From Solitalea longa (lineage in GTDB: Bacteria > Bacteroidota > Bacteroidia > Sphingobacteriales > Sphingobacteriaceae), in contig NZ_PQVF01000017.1 of NCBI RefSeq assembly GCF_002920915.1, positions 280-64,279 of the forward strand: 64,000 nucleotides of DNA, given 5' to 3'. The position numbers and the translations under genes were made by a program. The notes under the pieces are model-generated. The model had not been told where the DNA came from and did not search any database. It saw only the letters and a program-made list of their open reading frames with translations. Positions 20,349 through 28,327 of this stretch are shown here, one piece after another. Each line of letters starts with the position of its first letter. Positions within the stretch are counted from its first letter, which is position 1.

Positions 20349-20834
20349 ATGAAGCTATCCAACAACTCCCTTAAATGGTTAATGCGCTTTTACCCACCGT
20401 TATTTTTTCAGCGTATATGGGTGAAGCATATTTCTAAAGATTTTAAAACTATTGAGGTTGTTATTCACAAAAGCTTATTGAACAGAAACTATAACGGAAC
20501 TATATTCGGAGGAACGATTTTCAGTGCCGCCGATCCGTTTTATTCGGTAATGTTTTGGCAGCATTTCCGCCAGAAAGATTTTAAAGTTTTAGGCTGGTTA
20601 AAAAGTGCCGACATTCAGTATAAAAAACCGGGAAATACCAACCTAACTCTTATCTTTACCCTTACCGACGAAGATGTATCAGAGGCCGAAAATGCATTAA
20701 ATTCGGTAGGTAAGTTTTCAAAAGCTTATCCGGTAGAAGCCCGAAACAAACAAGGAGAATTGTGCGCAATGATCTATACCGAAATTTGGATGCGAAAAAT
20801 AAAGCCCGATCAGCATTCTCAGGCGGGTTTTTAA
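20349..20834 (+). CDS. DUF4442 hotdog-fold protein, thioesterase-like
   Basis: A 161-residue cytoplasmic protein of the DUF4442 family, which has the hotdog fold of PaaI-type acyl-CoA thioesterases. The central segment NYNGTIFGGTIFSAADPFY corresponds to the hotdog helix region, where the N/G-T-x-x-GG pattern is typical. Substrate is unknown. It is followed 12 bp later by the AlbA_2 gene, so the two form a small operon. Confidence 0.8.
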   Translation: MKLSNNSLKWLMRFYPPLFFQRIWVKHISKDFKTIEVVIHKSLLNRNYNGTIFGGTIFSAADPFYSVMFWQHFRQKDFKVLGWLKSADIQYKKPGNTNLTLIFTLTDEDVSEAENALNSVGKFSKAYPVEARNKQGELCAMIYTEIWMRKIKPDQHSQAGF

Positions 20835-20846
20835 ACCGTTACAGCT

Positions 20847-21470
20847 ATGAACCTCAAACGATTGATCCTGTCAGGAGAAAGTGCTACCCTCGATTTTAAG
20901 AAAACAATTACCAGCTTTGAGAAAATAGCAAAAACGATGGTTTCTTTTGCCAATACCAAAGGTGGCCGACTGCTTATTGGCGTGGCTGATGATGGTACTA
21001 TTAAAGGGGTTAAATCAGAAGATGAGGAACGTTACATGATTACCCAAGCCGCAACCCTTTATTGTCGCCCACAATTGGAACCCATTTTTGAGGAGATATT
21101 TTGGGATGATAAAATTGTTTTATCAGTTGAAATAAAAGAAAGTGATGTTAAGCCTCATTATGCACTTGGCGAAGACAATAAATGGTGGGTTTATATTCGG
21201 ATAAAAGATCATAGTGTATTAGCCAGTAAGATTGTGGTTGATGTTTTAAGCAAAGAAACCAAAGGAGATAACGTACTGATCGAGTATTCTTCAAAAGAAA
21301 AAGCCTTATTGGAATATCTGGCCTGCAATGACCGAATTACTTTGCCCGAATACACTAAAATGCTTAACATTTCAAAACGAACTGCTTCTCGTATACTGGT
21401 CAACCTTGTTCTTTCGGGAGTAATTAGAGTACATACCACTGAAAAATTTGAGTTTTACACAGCGAGCTAA
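20847..21470 (+). CDS. AlbA_2 (Schlafen-type) domain protein with C-terminal winged helix
   Basis: The N-terminal two thirds (about 1-130) form an AlbA_2 domain, as shown by SATLDFKK, the FANTKGGRLLIGVADDGTIKG core and the segment EERYMITQAA. These domains bind nucleic acid in bacterial regulators and in Schlafen proteins. Residues about 145-205 (LEYLACNDRITLPEYTKMLNISKRTASRIL) look like a winged helix-turn-helix. So it is probably a DNA-binding regulator; its targets are unknown, and no ATPase (AAA_4) domain follows, unlike many family members. Confidence 0.8.
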   Translation: MNLKRLILSGESATLDFKKTITSFEKIAKTMVSFANTKGGRLLIGVADDGTIKGVKSEDEERYMITQAATLYCRPQLEPIFEEIFWDDKIVLSVEIKESDVKPHYALGEDNKWWVYIRIKDHSVLASKIVVDVLSKETKGDNVLIEYSSKEKALLEYLACNDRITLPEYTKMLNISKRTASRILVNLVLSGVIRVHTTEKFEFYTAS

Positions 21471-21557
21471 TCGCATTTTTGATTTAGTAATTAATTATTG
21501 AGAACAAATCTTCTCTTTTTAAGTTATTAGTTTTTCTTTTCTCATGATTCATGCTTC

Positions 21558-22958
21558 ATGGATCTCACTTATATGCAGCAACTTTACTATAAATATCAGG
21601 ATCAATATAAAAGTAATTTCAAACTCGCCTACCCTGTTGTTATTTCGCAATTAGGCCATGTGGCCGTTGCCATTGCCGATAGTATCATCATTGGACAAAA
21701 AACCGGCAGTGATGTTTCATTAGCTGCTGTAGCCTTAGGCAGTAGTATTTTCACCTTATTTATGGTTACAGGAATTGGCATTTCTTATGGACTTACTCCT
21801 CTAATAGCTCAGGAAAACGGCCGAAAAAACAAAGCAGAATGTGGTCGCTTGTTAGCCAACAGCTTAATAATCAATATCATTACCGGGCTAATCTTGTTTG
21901 CCATTATCTTTTCCGGAGTTTTTCTTATTCAATATCTTAACCAGCCTGCCGAAGTTGCACGACAAGCTAGACCTTTTTTAGGGCTGCTTGGCTTTTCGAT
22001 AATTCCATTAATGGTTTTCTTAACCTTTAAGCAGTTTACTGAAGGATTGGGTTTTACCAAACAAGCCATGAACATTACCATATGGGGCAACCTGCTTAAT
22101 ATTTTAGTGGGAGTAACATTGGTATTTGGGTTATTTGGCATAAAACCGATGGGTGTTATCGGTGTAGGTATTGCCACTTTAACCGATCGTATTTTAATGG
22201 CCATTGCAATGGGGCTTTATGTATTTCGTTCGGCCCGTTTTAAAGAATATTTGCAGGAATTTAAGTTCCGGATTTTATCATGGACCTTAAGCAAGCAGAT
22301 ATTAGGTATAGGTGTTCCGGTGGCCCTGCAATATATTTTTGAAGTGAGTGCTTTCAGTGGCGCTGCTATTATGATCGGTTGGTTAGGGGCTAAAGAATTG
22401 GCCGCTCATCAAATTGCTTTAAGTATGGCTTCCTTAACCTTTATGATGGCAAGCGGCATATCAGCAGCAGCAGGGATTAAAGCAGGAAATTATTTCGGTC
22501 AGCAAAACTATAAGGACCTTCGTTTTTCAGCCATTGCAAGTTATCATATGGTCATCGCCTTTATGCTAACTACGGCTTTCATATTCACCGTTTTCAACCA
22601 TTTCCTTCCTTCATTATATATTCAAAATACGGAAGTGATAAACATTGCAGCAGGACTTTTGATCATTGCTGCACTTTTTCAACTTTTTGATGGCATGCAA
22701 GTGGTTGGCCTTGGTATTTTACGAGGCATGGGTGATGTGAAAATACCAACGGCAATTACACTTACTGCCTACTGGATCATTGGTATTCCATTAGGATATT
22801 TCTTCGGATTTAAACTAAATATGGGTGTAAATGGTGTTTGGTGGGCTTTATTACTCGGACTGTTGGTTGCTGCAGTTTTGCTATTTATCCGATTTCAAAT
22901 ACTTACCCGTAAACTAGAAAGGTCTATGCCTAAAGTTGAATTGAACCGATTATCTTAA
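21558..22958 (+). CDS. MATE family multidrug efflux transporter
   Basis: This 466-residue protein has the two bundles of six helices of the MATE superfamily, which export cationic drugs with Na+ or H+. The start YPVVISQLGHVAVAIADSIIIGQ and the mirrored segment ILGIGVPVALQYIFEVSAFSG in the second half are typical of NorM-like members. The last bases, including the stop, overlap the stop codon of the convergent deacetylase-like gene. Confidence 0.92.
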   Translation: MDLTYMQQLYYKYQDQYKSNFKLAYPVVISQLGHVAVAIADSIIIGQKTGSDVSLAAVALGSSIFTLFMVTGIGISYGLTPLIAQENGRKNKAECGRLLANSLIINIITGLILFAIIFSGVFLIQYLNQPAEVARQARPFLGLLGFSIIPLMVFLTFKQFTEGLGFTKQAMNITIWGNLLNILVGVTLVFGLFGIKPMGVIGVGIATLTDRILMAIAMGLYVFRSARFKEYLQEFKFRILSWTLSKQILGIGVPVALQYIFEVSAFSGAAIMIGWLGAKELAAHQIALSMASLTFMMASGISAAAGIKAGNYFGQQNYKDLRFSAIASYHMVIAFMLTTAFIFTVFNHFLPSLYIQNTEVINIAAGLLIIAALFQLFDGMQVVGLGILRGMGDVKIPTAITLTAYWIIGIPLGYFFGFKLNMGVNGVWWALLLGLLVAAVLLFIRFQILTRKLERSMPKVELNRLS

Positions 22959-23857
22959 AAGAACAGGTCTTTTGCCAGCCGAAAGGTGTTACAATGGGCA
23001 TCAACAATATCAGCAACACGTGGAGAATAACCACCGCCCATGCTTACCACTACAGGTAATTTATTGTGAATGCATTGCTCAAAAACAAAGCGATCACGTT
23101 CTTTACAACCAGCTTTACTTACAGAAAGTTTTCCCAGTTTATCGGTTGCAAGAATATCTACGCCCGATAGATAGAAAATAAAATCAGGCTGTTCCCTTTT
23201 GATTAAATGAGGCAGCGTTTCCTTTAACAATCCCAGGTACAGTTGATCATCGGTATGATCAGGCAATTCGATATCTAAATCGGACCGCTCTTTTTTATAG
23301 GGCCAGTTACCTTTTCCATGCATCGAAAAGGTAAAAACAGCAGGATTATTTTGAAAGATTTCAGCCGTTCCATTGCCCTGATGAACATCCAGATCAACAA
23401 TCAGTATTTTCTTTGAAATTCCTTTGTTCAACAGATAATTGGCTGCAATAGCTATGTCATTCAGCAAACAAAAACCTTCGCCTTTATTTGTAAACGCATG
23501 ATGAGTGCCTCCGGCAACATTTAGCGCCACACCATATTCCATGGCAAAATAACAGCAATCAATGGTTCCCCGGGCAATGGTAATTTCGCGCTGAACCAAT
23601 TGTTGTGAAAGCGGAAAACCGGTTTTTCGTTCTTCCTGAGGAGTTAGCGAAAGTGTTTTTAATTTATTCCAATAGTCGGGCTCATGAGTTAATAATATGA
23701 TCTCCTCATCAATCAGATCCGGTGCAAAAAGGTTCTCATTGGTAATAGTCCCTTCATGTAAAAGCTGCTCTGGGATTAGTTCATACTTTACCATCGGAAA
23801 GCGATGACCTTCGGGCAAGGGATGAGCATAAATTGGATGGAATGCGATTTTCAACAT
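22955..23857 (-). CDS. Histone deacetylase-like amidohydrolase
   Basis: A class I/II histone-deacetylase fold enzyme of the bacterial AcuC/acetylpolyamine group, removing acyl groups from an unknown amine. The zinc and active-site motifs are present: GGTHHAFTNKGEGFC, LIVDLDVHQGNGTAEIF and the third metal aspartate in LSGVDILATD. The start is set at the ATG at 23857 (MLKIAFHPIYAHPLPEGHRFP), five codons inside the longest frame, because the conserved fold begins there. The 3' end overlaps the MATE gene by 4 bp on the other strand, so the two transcripts run into each other. Confidence 0.9.
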   Translation of the reverse strand: MLKIAFHPIYAHPLPEGHRFPMVKYELIPEQLLHEGTITNENLFAPDLIDEEIILLTHEPDYWNKLKTLSLTPQEERKTGFPLSQQLVQREITIARGTIDCCYFAMEYGVALNVAGGTHHAFTNKGEGFCLLNDIAIAANYLLNKGISKKILIVDLDVHQGNGTAEIFQNNPAVFTFSMHGKGNWPYKKERSDLDIELPDHTDDQLYLGLLKETLPHLIKREQPDFIFYLSGVDILATDKLGKLSVSKAGCKERDRFVFEQCIHNKLPVVVSMGGGYSPRVADIVDAHCNTFRLAKDLFF

Positions 23858-23921
23858 AGTTAAAGAACGCAAAAATTCAACTTAAGATTTGATAAAGCAA
23901 AGATTTACTTTCAGAAAATGA

Positions 23922-24479
23922 TTAAACAGCATTCAGCAAAACAGCCTTTGATTTAGCCAGCCACATTTTCCGGTCGTCAAATCCATTAAAGCCACCGTTC
24001 ACTTTTTTGGTAATGGAGGTAATATCATCCAGATCGGCCAGGTCATTTAATTTTTTGCGTTTCCAAAACCAACCCGAAACCAAAGCCGCCCAAGGGTAAT
24101 CATGGATCAAACTGGGATCACTAATAAAATCCTGACCAAATTCAGTCGTTGCCAATTTATAATTTGTTTTCCCCGTCAGTTGAATCCAACCTCTCCCCCT
24201 AAATTTAAACCCATCCCCATCCAATTCCGGAGAATTACCTAAATCCACCCGAGTGTCATAACGACGCTGAGCCGGAGTTGGCCCCCAAATCTCTACAGTA
24301 AACTTAAAGGCCGAGGACTCATGTAGCACCTGGGCCAAAAAATGACAGGCTCTCAAGGGTGTAGAAATATCATAACGATCAAAAGTTTGAGCTATTGATT
24401 CGGTAATTTTTTCAAGTTGCGCTTGCTCATATTTTGTGGGTTTAATTATAGCAGCAAGCTGTTCAGTAGTAATTTTCAT
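23922..24479 (-). CDS. Glycoside hydrolase family 19 (lysozyme/chitinase-like)
   Basis: A 185-residue single-domain GH19 enzyme, a fold shared by chitinases and phage or bacterial endolysins that cut peptidoglycan. Seen motifs: ACHFLAQVLHESSAF with the catalytic-type glutamate, FRGRGWIQLTGKTNY (substrate-binding loop) and VNGGFNGFDDR near the end. It has no signal peptide and no wall-binding domain, so unless another route exports it, it resembles a phage endolysin or an effector-like enzyme. It forms a pair with the small gene 24 bp upstream. Confidence 0.88.
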   Translation of the reverse strand: MKITTEQLAAIIKPTKYEQAQLEKITESIAQTFDRYDISTPLRACHFLAQVLHESSAFKFTVEIWGPTPAQRRYDTRVDLGNSPELDGDGFKFRGRGWIQLTGKTNYKLATTEFGQDFISDPSLIHDYPWAALVSGWFWKRKKLNDLADLDDITSITKKVNGGFNGFDDRKMWLAKSKAVLLNAV

Positions 24480-24503
24480 ATAGATGTGTTTAAATTGATA
24501 TTA

Positions 24504-24809
24504 TTAATGGGAATGTATTGTCAGCTTTTTCAGTAATTCTTCCGACATCGGGTCTCCATAAATGCCGTAAGCACTTACAAAAACGCCTTTCTGTCCGTCA
24601 TCCGACTGAATAGCATATACAGCGGCCTGTTCATCCGGGTCGGTCATACCCTCAAAACGGTATACTTCCACAATTTCAAAATGTTCGGGATGCCAAAAAA
24701 GGTCATGCTCTTCACAAGCCAAGTGATCTTTCTTTAAATTGAAGTTGAGTGTATAACCACGCTCTTTCAGGCCATCTAAGGCTTCTATAAGTGTATCGTA
24801 AGTATACAT
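24504..24809 (-). CDS. Small conserved protein of unknown function
   Basis: A 101-residue acidic protein without signal or membrane segment. The pattern YDTLIEALDGLKERGYTLNFNL and FEIVEVYRFEGMTDPDEQAAVYAI is conserved in Bacteroidota, where relatives are sometimes labelled phosphoribosylpyrophosphate synthetase; no PRPP-synthetase motif is present here, so that label is not supported. It is the first gene of a two-gene unit with the GH19 enzyme. Confidence 0.7.
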   Translation of the reverse strand: MYTYDTLIEALDGLKERGYTLNFNLKKDHLACEEHDLFWHPEHFEIVEVYRFEGMTDPDEQAAVYAIQSDDGQKGVFVSAYGIYGDPMSEELLKKLTIHSH

Positions 24810-24932
24810 AGAGGAATGTTTTTCTTAAATTTATCCAGTTTTTTACTAATAAACAATTGATAATCTGACAATAAGAAACTCATTCAAACAAAGCAGAATT
24901 AAAACTTATTCATCGTAAAAAAATCAAAACCG

Positions 24933-24940
24933 TATCTTTG
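24933..24940 (+). promoter_or_regulatory. -7 box for queD
   Basis: TATCTTTG matches TAnnTTTG exactly and lies 18 bp before the queD ATG. No clear TTTG at -33. Confidence 0.5.
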
Positions 24941-24957
24941 CGCCTCAATTTTAAGTA

Positions 24958-25410
24958 ATGGCTAAAATCAGACTGACCAAATATTTCAATTTTGAAACAG
25001 CTCATGCCTTATACGGCTACGATGGAAAATGCAGAAACGTTCACGGGCACAGCTACGAATTGTATGTAACTGTTGTTGGGGATGCTATTGAGGATGCCAA
25101 CCATGTAAAAAACGGTATGGTAATGGACTTTGGTGATCTGAAGAAAATAGTAAAATCGGAAATTGTTGACGTTTTTGATCACGCAACAGTGCTGAACAAA
25201 AACTCACCGCATATTAAACTGGCAAGTCAGTTAATGGAACATATGGAACGCGTTCTTTTAACCGAATATCAGCCAACCTGCGAAAATATGCTAGCTGATT
25301 TTGCACAGCGTATCAAAAAACGCTTACCGGATAATATTAAACTGCATTCGTTGAAATTACACGAAACACCTACTTCGTTTGCAGAGTGGTTTGCTAGTGA
25401 TAATGAATAA
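24958..25410 (+). CDS. queD: 6-carboxytetrahydropterin synthase (QueD)
   Basis: A 150-residue T-fold enzyme that makes 6-carboxytetrahydropterin from dihydroneopterin triphosphate for queuosine. Zinc ligands His16, His29 and His31 (FETAHAL and NVHGHSYEL) and catalytic Cys25 (GKCRNVHG) are seen, which favours QueD over a eukaryotic-type pyruvoyl-tetrahydropterin synthase. The glutamate near the end (LHETPTSFAEW) fits substrate binding. No other queuosine gene is nearby. Confidence 0.93.
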   Translation: MAKIRLTKYFNFETAHALYGYDGKCRNVHGHSYELYVTVVGDAIEDANHVKNGMVMDFGDLKKIVKSEIVDVFDHATVLNKNSPHIKLASQLMEHMERVLLTEYQPTCENMLADFAQRIKKRLPDNIKLHSLKLHETPTSFAEWFASDNE

Positions 25411-25557
25411 CTATAGTTCATAGACCATAGACCATAGTCGATTGTTAATGGTTATTTATTAAGAACAGCAACTAAATTATCTTATAGTTTTGCGGTAACC
25501 TATACTCAAACCCTTAAAAACTATGGTCTATAGACCATGGACTATCTACTATTTTAG
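25411..25557. repeat. Inverted CATAGACC/GGTCTATG word-repeat spacer
   Basis: Between the convergent queD and kynureninase genes, copies of CATAGACCATAG at the left edge (about 25419-25436) face the inverted ACTATGGTCTATAG and CCATGGACTAT at the right (about 25520-25546). They could pair as a large stem with an AT-rich loop, and may act as a two-way terminator. Confidence 0.6.
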
Positions 25558-26832
25558 CTAACAGTTAAGGGCTAATATCTCTCCAAAGCGATAAACATCC
25601 TCAAAGGTATTATACAGCGGAACCGGAGCGAATCTCATAACATTTGGTTCGCGCCAATCGCCTATTACGCCGTTTTCAGTTAGCTTTTCGAAAACTTTTT
25701 TAGGCTCTGGATGATGTGCTATAATCGATAACTGACAACCACGTTGCTTCTTATCACGAGGAGTAACAATTTCGTATAATAGTTTTCCGGCTTTCTGATT
25801 CACCCCATCAATGATAAACTCTAAATAAGCGGTAAGCAATTCGCTTTTTGCACGAAGGTTCTCAAAACCTGCACGATCGAAAATATCCAAAGATGCCTTA
25901 TGCGCAGCAAGTAAAAGCATTTGCGAAGTACTTACTTGCCAACCTTCAGCACCCTGTTCTGGCTTAAACTTACGGGTCATTAAAAAGCGGGTCTCTTTTT
26001 CATAACCCCACCAACCGGCAAAGCGCTGCAACTCTTTATTTGCATAATTGTTTTCATGAACAAAAATTCCGCTTATACCTCCGGGACTAGAGTTCATGTA
26101 TTTGTAGGAACACCACATGGCAAAATCAACTCCCCAGTCATGCAGTTTTAATGGTGCGTTACCCATAGCATGAGCCAGATCAAATCCAACGGTAATTCCA
26201 TATTGTTTGGCATGTTTGGTAATGGTTTCCATGTCAAACAATTGACCCGATAAGTAATTGATGCCTCCCATTAAAATCAATGCAAGTTCATCCTTATGCT
26301 TATCAATGGTCGCCAAGATATCTTCGGTTCTTAACAGGTTCTCCCCTTCGTTTGGACCAAGTTCTATCACGGCCTCTTCTGGTTGATAGCCATGAAACTG
26401 CACCTGACTGTCAATTGCATACTGATCAGATGGAAAAGCCCTGGCTTCCATCAAAATCTTATGACGTTTTGCCGTAGGCTTGTAAAAGCTTACCATCATC
26501 AAATGCAGGTTAACCGTCAGGTTATTCATTGGAGTAACTTCCGAAGGTTTTGCACCACAAATTTTGGCAAGCGAATGCTGCATGCTTTCATGAAAATGCA
26601 TCCATTCAACGCCTTTGGTAAACCAACCTTCAACAGCATGGTTTTCCCATTGGTTCAATAAAATTTCAATCTGTTTTTTGGTTGATTTTGGTTGCAATCC
26701 AAGTGAATTGCCACAGAGGTAAATAATGTCTTTGCCATTATGCTGAGGAATTAAAAATTCATTTCTGAATAAACTCAGCTTATCTTGCCGGTCTAAATCC
26801 TGAGCAAAACTCAATGTATTTTCAAAATTCAT
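25558..26832 (-). CDS. kynU: Kynureninase
   Basis: A 424-residue fold type I PLP enzyme that cleaves kynurenine or 3-hydroxykynurenine to anthranilate types plus alanine. The PLP lysine is in WCSYKYMNSSPGG, and the cofactor-site segment VGFDLAHAMGNAPL with its aspartate precedes it. The C-terminal GDWREPNVMRFAPVPLYN is typical of the family. No tryptophan dioxygenase or NAD-synthesis partner is nearby, so it probably acts with genes elsewhere. Confidence 0.94.
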   Translation of the reverse strand: MNFENTLSFAQDLDRQDKLSLFRNEFLIPQHNGKDIIYLCGNSLGLQPKSTKKQIEILLNQWENHAVEGWFTKGVEWMHFHESMQHSLAKICGAKPSEVTPMNNLTVNLHLMMVSFYKPTAKRHKILMEARAFPSDQYAIDSQVQFHGYQPEEAVIELGPNEGENLLRTEDILATIDKHKDELALILMGGINYLSGQLFDMETITKHAKQYGITVGFDLAHAMGNAPLKLHDWGVDFAMWCSYKYMNSSPGGISGIFVHENNYANKELQRFAGWWGYEKETRFLMTRKFKPEQGAEGWQVSTSQMLLLAAHKASLDIFDRAGFENLRAKSELLTAYLEFIIDGVNQKAGKLLYEIVTPRDKKQRGCQLSIIAHHPEPKKVFEKLTENGVIGDWREPNVMRFAPVPLYNTFEDVYRFGEILALNC

Positions 26833-26855
26833 GTTTAGGTTTAAAGAATGATGGT

Positions 26856-26863
26856 CAAAAGTA
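26856..26863 (-). promoter_or_regulatory. -7 box for kynU
   Basis: On the minus strand TACTTTTG matches TAnnTTTG and lies 23 bp before the ATG at 26832. The -33 box is not evident. Confidence 0.5.
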
Positions 26864-26914
26864 AAAAAATGCGTTCAGGAAACGCTAGTAGAAATATAAA
26901 ATAACCTGGGCGAT

Positions 26915-27523
26915 CTATACTTTTAATCGCTTACTCACAAACTTGTTATCAGCCAGGTAAAACCGCCAGGGCCTCAAAGCATCATCACCGGCATAGTCAA
27001 CACCTACTCTTGGCGCCGAAACTATTTGCTGATCAGGTATTACCAAGCCTTTGTCTTCTATCCAAATTTCATCAGAAAGCAAACTCAAGGCATTATGTTG
27101 CCTTGTTATACCTAGGGCTTTGGCCATTGCACCCGGACCAGATGTCATTTTGGGATGCAGCTTTGTTAACCCCCGACGCTGCAACTGTATATCAATCCCT
27201 TCAACCGGTTCAATAGACCTGATCAATACAGCATGAGGCACATTCTGAATATTTGTCACTACGTTAAACAAACTGTGAATGCCATAACACAGGTAAACAT
27301 AGGCCGTTCCACCTGTCTTGAACATGGTTTCTGTACGAGCTGTTCGTCTTAAATTATAGGCATGACTGGCTTTATCGTCAGGTGCACGGTATGCTTCCGT
27401 TTCAGTTATCATTCCGCCAGTAAGCACACCGTCAGTTTTAGTATACAAATGCTTACCTAAAAGATCTCTGCTAATTTGTACAACATCATCTCTTAAATAA
27501 AATTCAAAGGGTAATTTATACAC
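26915..27523 (-). CDS. 3-methyladenine DNA glycosylase (MPG/AAG family)
   Basis: A 202-residue alkylpurine glycosylase of the AAG type, which removes 3-methyladenine and other alkylated bases from DNA. The catalytic glutamate is in GMITETEAYRAPDDKASHA, followed by the GGTAYVYLCYGIHSLFN strand and RSIEPVEGI, all conserved in the family. The gene starts 35 bp after the sulfoxide reductase gene on the same strand, so the two repair functions (DNA and free methionine) may share a transcript. Confidence 0.92.
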   Translation of the reverse strand: MYKLPFEFYLRDDVVQISRDLLGKHLYTKTDGVLTGGMITETEAYRAPDDKASHAYNLRRTARTETMFKTGGTAYVYLCYGIHSLFNVVTNIQNVPHAVLIRSIEPVEGIDIQLQRRGLTKLHPKMTSGPGAMAKALGITRQHNALSLLSDEIWIEDKGLVIPDQQIVSAPRVGVDYAGDDALRPWRFYLADNKFVSKRLKV

Positions 27524-27558
27524 TTAAATTAAAATCTAATTAACTATAGATGAATAAA

Positions 27559-28035
27559 CTAAAATTTGAGCAAAGTAACAATTTGTTCAAGGAAGTGAGC
27601 ATCGGTTTCATCGAACTGCGCCAGCTCATCACTATCTATGTCTAAAACAGCTACAACAATTCCGTTTTTCAGTACAGGCACAACTATTTCCGATTTAGAA
27701 AGCGAACTACAGGCTATATGCCCAGGGTACTCGTCAACGTTGTCAACAATAATGATTTCCTGTTGTTTCCATGAAGAACCGCAAACACCCTTTCCATAAC
27801 CAATTCGGGTACAAGCAATTGAACCCTGAAAAGGGCCTAAAACCAATTCCTGATCCTTTACCAGGTAAAAACCAACCCAAAAAAAATCGAATGTTTGCTT
27901 TAAGGCAGCGGCCGTATTTGCCAGATTGGCAATCAGATCATCCTCCCCTTTTAACAATTCTTTAAGTTGCGGAATTAACGATTCGTATTGCTGTTTTTTG
28001 TCAGCTTCTGCAATAATTTTAAGTTCTTCGGCCAT
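27559..28035 (-). CDS. msrC: Free methionine-(R)-sulfoxide reductase (GAF domain)
   Basis: This 158-residue single GAF domain protein has the three redox cysteines of fRMsr at Cys75, Cys85 and Cys109, with exactly the spacing of E. coli residues 84, 94 and 118. It therefore reduces free methionine-R-sulfoxide in the cytoplasm; plain sensor GAF domains lack these cysteines. Other seen signature: FFWVGFYL near residue 51. Confidence 0.92.
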   Translation of the reverse strand: MAEELKIIAEADKKQQYESLIPQLKELLKGEDDLIANLANTAAALKQTFDFFWVGFYLVKDQELVLGPFQGSIACTRIGYGKGVCGSSWKQQEIIIVDNVDEYPGHIACSSLSKSEIVVPVLKNGIVVAVLDIDSDELAQFDETDAHFLEQIVTLLKF

Positions 28036-28252
28036 GATTATAAAAGTTTAATTTTTCCGGGAATATAAGGTATTGACACTCCATTGTTTACCTTACGAAG
28101 ATAAAACATTAAAATTGGCTATTAAATATTGGCACAGTTTTTATGTATGATATGTCAACAAAGAAAGTTTAAAAAACACATTCCTAACACTGCTTAGCGA
28201 ATGTTTAGATATAAAGATTTTTTTTGGTTTTTGGTTTGGTTTAATTGTTGGA

Positions 28253-28285
28253 AAAGCACCCACCACCCCGGTGGGGCTTTTTCAT
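28253..28285 (+). terminator. Terminator-like hairpin in the leader of the S46 gene
   Basis: Stem AAAAGC-(A)-CCCACC / GGTGGG-GCTTTT with one bulged A and a 5-base loop, followed by TTC ATTTT. No plus-strand gene precedes it in the 218 bp back to the divergent msrC start, so it may end an unannotated short transcript or act as an attenuator. Confidence 0.55.
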
Positions 28286-28327
28286 TTTATACGTACCTTA
28301 GCTCCCTGTAATTTTCAATAACCTTTT

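Noticed and set aside
24504-24809. Phosphoribosylpyrophosphate synthetase
   Set aside because: Relatives carry this label, but at 101 residues and without the PRPP or ATP motifs the label is not supported.
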